Shown here piece by piece: positions 62,422-64,000 of a stretch of 64,000 nucleotides of DNA. The notes beneath the pieces are model-generated. The model made no database searches, was not told where the DNA came from, and was given only the letters and a program-made list of their open reading frames with translations. Within the stretch, counting starts at the first letter, position 1; every line of letters starts with the position of its first letter. The stretch is from Halorarum halophilum (GTDB lineage: Archaea > Halobacteriota > Halobacteria > Halobacteriales > Haloferacaceae), in assembly GCF_013401515.1 (NCBI RefSeq), contig NZ_CP058529.1, positions 1-64,000 of the forward strand, given 5' to 3'. The position numbers were made by a program, and so were the translations under genes.

Positions 62422-62756
62422 TCGTCGCTCCCTACGTTGCTCGGTCGTTCGAACCCACGGGTCCACACGTCGTTCGCTTCGGGGTACGGCGGCTCGTGAC
62501 TCACGTCCGCCATCGACTCGTCGGTCCCGTCGGGTCGGCCCGAACCGTTCCGTCGGGTACGTCCGTGTCGGTCGTCGGCGCCGGGTCGCGGTGGCTCCTC
62601 GCCGCCGTCGGCCATCGCCGGTCCCCGGCGGTACACCGCCCAGAACGTCTCGCTCGTGTCGGGGTTGACGTGGCTCACGTCGGCCATCGTCCGGTCGTCC
62701 CCGTCCGACTGGTCGTCGGGGGTCGACGATCCGTCCGGGTCGTGTCGGTCGGTCAT
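62418..62756 (-). CDS. Uncharacterised 112-residue protein in the ilv-leu operon
   Basis: A small acidic, low-complexity protein with overlapping start and stop (ATGA) at both ends, so it is firmly embedded between ilvC and leuC. It contains the motif MADVSH twice: [20 protein letters not shown] at about residues 25-44 and [19 protein letters not shown] at about 82-100, separated by a disordered Gly/Arg/Asp tract. Each copy ends in an aromatic W-x-x-x-RR/R-G motif. The order ilvC-small ORF-leuC is, as I recall, shared by other haloarchaea. No known domain is apparent. Confidence 0.72.
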   Translation of the reverse strand: MTDRHDPDGSSTPDDQSDGDDRTMADVSHVNPDTSETFWAVYRRGPAMADGGEEPPRPGADDRHGRTRRNGSGRPDGTDESMADVSHEPPYPEANDVWTRGFERPSNVGSDE

Positions 62757-63817
62757 CCCCGCATCCCCACGCGGCCCTCCTCGTCCTCCTCCGTCTCGCT
62801 CCCCTCGGTCTCGCCGCCCCACGCGAAGAGGCTCCGGAGGTCCTCGCCGACCGCCTCGATGTCGTGGCTCTTCTCCGCGGCACGGAGCTGCGTGTAGGAC
62901 GGGCGGCCGGCCTGGTTCTCGGCGATCCACTCGCGGGCGAACGTCCCGTTCTGGACGTCGTCGAGCACGGTCTCCATCCGCGCGCGGACCTCGTCGTTCA
63001 CCACGTCGTCGCCGCGGGTGAGCCCGCCGTACTCGGCCGTGTCGGACACCGAGTCCCACATGTCGCCGAGCCCTCCCTCGTACATCAGGTCCACGATGAG
63101 CTTCAGCTCGTTCAGGCACTCGAAGTAGGCCATCTCGCGGCTGTACCCCGCGTCCACGAGCGTCTCGTACGCCTGCTTCACCAGCGCGGTGACGCCGCCG
63201 CACAGCACCGCCTGCTCGCCGAACAGGTCCGTCTCGGTCTCCTCGCGGAACGTGGTCTCGATGACCCCGGCGCGGGTGCAGCCGATGGCCTGGGCGTACG
63301 CGAGCGCCTCCTCCTTCGCGCGGCCAGTCTCGTCCTGATACACCGCGAGCAGGCCGGGCGTCCCCTGGTCCGCCTCGTAGTTCCGGCGGACGAGGTGGCC
63401 CGGCGACTTGGGGGCGATCATCGTCACGTCGACGCCCTCGGGCGGCCTGATCTGGTTGTAGTGGATGTTGAAGCCGTGCGCGAACTGGAGCGTCTGTCCC
63501 TCCTCGAGTTCGTCGCGGATGGCCTCGAACACGTCCGGCTGGACCGTGTCGGGCACGAGCATCGAGACGATGTCGGCCTCGGCGGCCGCCTCGACGGGCG
63601 TCGCGACGCGGAGGCCGTCGGCCTCGGCGGCGGCGCGCGAGGAGGAACTCTCGCGGAGGCCGACGATCACGTCGACCCCGCTGTCGTCGAGGTTCTGGGC
63701 GTGGGCGTGGCCCTGGCTGCCGTAGCCGAGCACGGCCACGGTCTTGTCGTCGATGTAGCTGCGATTCGCGTCGTCGTCGTAGTACACTGCGGATTCGAAG
63801 GTGTCGTCGTCAGTCAT
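62753..63817 (-). CDS. ilvC: Ketol-acid reductoisomerase, class I
   Basis: A 354-residue NADPH-linked enzyme that isomerises and reduces acetolactate in valine/isoleucine synthesis. The Rossmann motif is [17 protein letters not shown]; the Arg/Ser-rich loop RESSSSR fits NADPH. The knotted C-terminal domain has [12 protein letters not shown] and [19 protein letters not shown]. An acidic C-terminal extension follows. It overlaps ilvN by 8 nt and the small gene by 4 nt. Confidence 0.96.
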   Translation of the reverse strand: MTDDDTFESAVYYDDDANRSYIDDKTVAVLGYGSQGHAHAQNLDDSGVDVIVGLRESSSSRAAAEADGLRVATPVEAAAEADIVSMLVPDTVQPDVFEAIRDELEEGQTLQFAHGFNIHYNQIRPPEGVDVTMIAPKSPGHLVRRNYEADQGTPGLLAVYQDETGRAKEEALAYAQAIGCTRAGVIETTFREETETDLFGEQAVLCGGVTALVKQAYETLVDAGYSREMAYFECLNELKLIVDLMYEGGLGDMWDSVSDTAEYGGLTRGDDVVNDEVRARMETVLDDVQNGTFAREWIAENQAGRPSYTQLRAAEKSHDIEAVGEDLRSLFAWGGETEGSETEEDEEGRVGMRG

Positions 63818-64000
63818 CGTAGTTTGGTGTCGCGTCGTCCGTTGCCGCCGAGTGCCCCGGCTCCTCGCCGGGCGTCGTCGGGGAGTCGCCGCGTTCGAGC
63901 GCGGTCTGGCCGGTCCGGGAGATCTCGATGATGCCGAACTGCCGGAACGCGTCGACCGCGTCGTCGATCTTCCGCTCGTGGCCCGTGATCTCCACGGTGA
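63810..64000 (-). CDS. ilvN: Acetolactate synthase regulatory (small) subunit, C-terminal part
   Basis: Only the 3' end is in the window; the gene continues past 64000. The visible part includes [35 protein letters not shown], the C-terminal domain of IlvN, then an acidic tail. This subunit binds valine to feedback-inhibit the catalytic IlvB. Its position at the head of ilvC fits the standard haloarchaeal ilvB-ilvN-ilvC order. Confidence 0.9.
   Translation of the reverse strand, partial: TVEITGHERKIDDAVDAFRQFGIIEISRTGQTALERGDSPTTPGEEPGHSAATDDATPNYDD

Overview
The window is a stretch of a high-GC euryarchaeal chromosome, almost certainly from a haloarchaeon (class Halobacteria). The proteins are strongly acidic. 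Exported proteins carry Tat-type twin-arginine signals (halolysin, halocyanin, two lipoproteins with RR...AGC lipoboxes). The informational genes are archaeal (L10e, L44e, S27e, aIF2-alpha, Nop10, RPA with its partner genes). Many genes are chained by ATGA or GTGA stop/start overlaps, and several promoters lie about 25 nt from the start codon, as expected for leaderless transcripts. I cannot name the genus. Most of the window looks like stable core chromosome. I see no insertion sequence, prophage, CRISPR array or replication origin.

Layout. 0-7.3 kb: mutL; a convergent three-gene operon (ApgM-type phosphoglycerate mutase homologue, SelD-like protein, archaeal NMN adenylyltransferase); an acyl-CoA dehydrogenase; a UspA protein. 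7.3-16 kb: J-domain membrane protein, MTH865 protein, M42 peptidase, halocyanin, a surface-glycan-like cluster (sulfatase-like, flippase-like, glycosyltransferase), and an S9 peptidase. 16-23 kb: GAF/PAS sensor, two RDD genes (one broken by a stop codon), B12-binding mutase subunit with MeaB, alpha/beta hydrolase, thiolase with its DUF35 partner. 23-25.4 kb: L10e, NucS, two near-identical cold-shock genes. 25.4-29.5 kb is the most accessory-looking part: unrecognised genes, tRNA-Phe, a secreted protein, a 5'-truncated beta-helix gene and tRNA-Val.

29.5-39 kb: DUF192 protein, ABC exporter, phosphoglycerate kinase, BrkB-type membrane protein, phosphodiesterase, type II GAPDH, M29 aminopeptidase, and a DsbA-like lipoprotein overlapping a membrane protein with a CxxC pair. 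39-45.4 kb: the RPA operon (ssDNA-binding protein, partner protein, phosphoesterase), a coiled-coil protein and SppA. 45.4-49.6 kb: RidA, the first DUF373 protein, a membrane protein and an aldo/keto reductase. 48.9-51.6 kb: the conserved archaeal translation cluster L44e-S27e-aIF2alpha-Nop10-PAC2. 51.8-59.3 kb: a second BrkB protein, a radical SAM protein, a Tat lipoprotein, the second DUF373 protein, a NYN protein, halolysin and two small haloarchaeal proteins. 59.3-64 kb: branched-chain amino acid operon ilvN(partial)-ilvC-orf112-leuC-leuD-leuB.

Functionally the window holds central carbon enzymes (Pgk, GAPDH, ApgM homologue), leucine/isoleucine/valine synthesis, acyl-CoA chemistry, DNA repair (MutL with an intact endonuclease motif, and NucS), ssDNA binding and the translation core. 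The main oddities are two gene tails echoed just past their own stop codons, a nested inverted repeat built on the tRNA-Val T arm, short non-coding elements with inverted ends, and an uncharacterised 112-codon gene welded into the ilv-leu operon.
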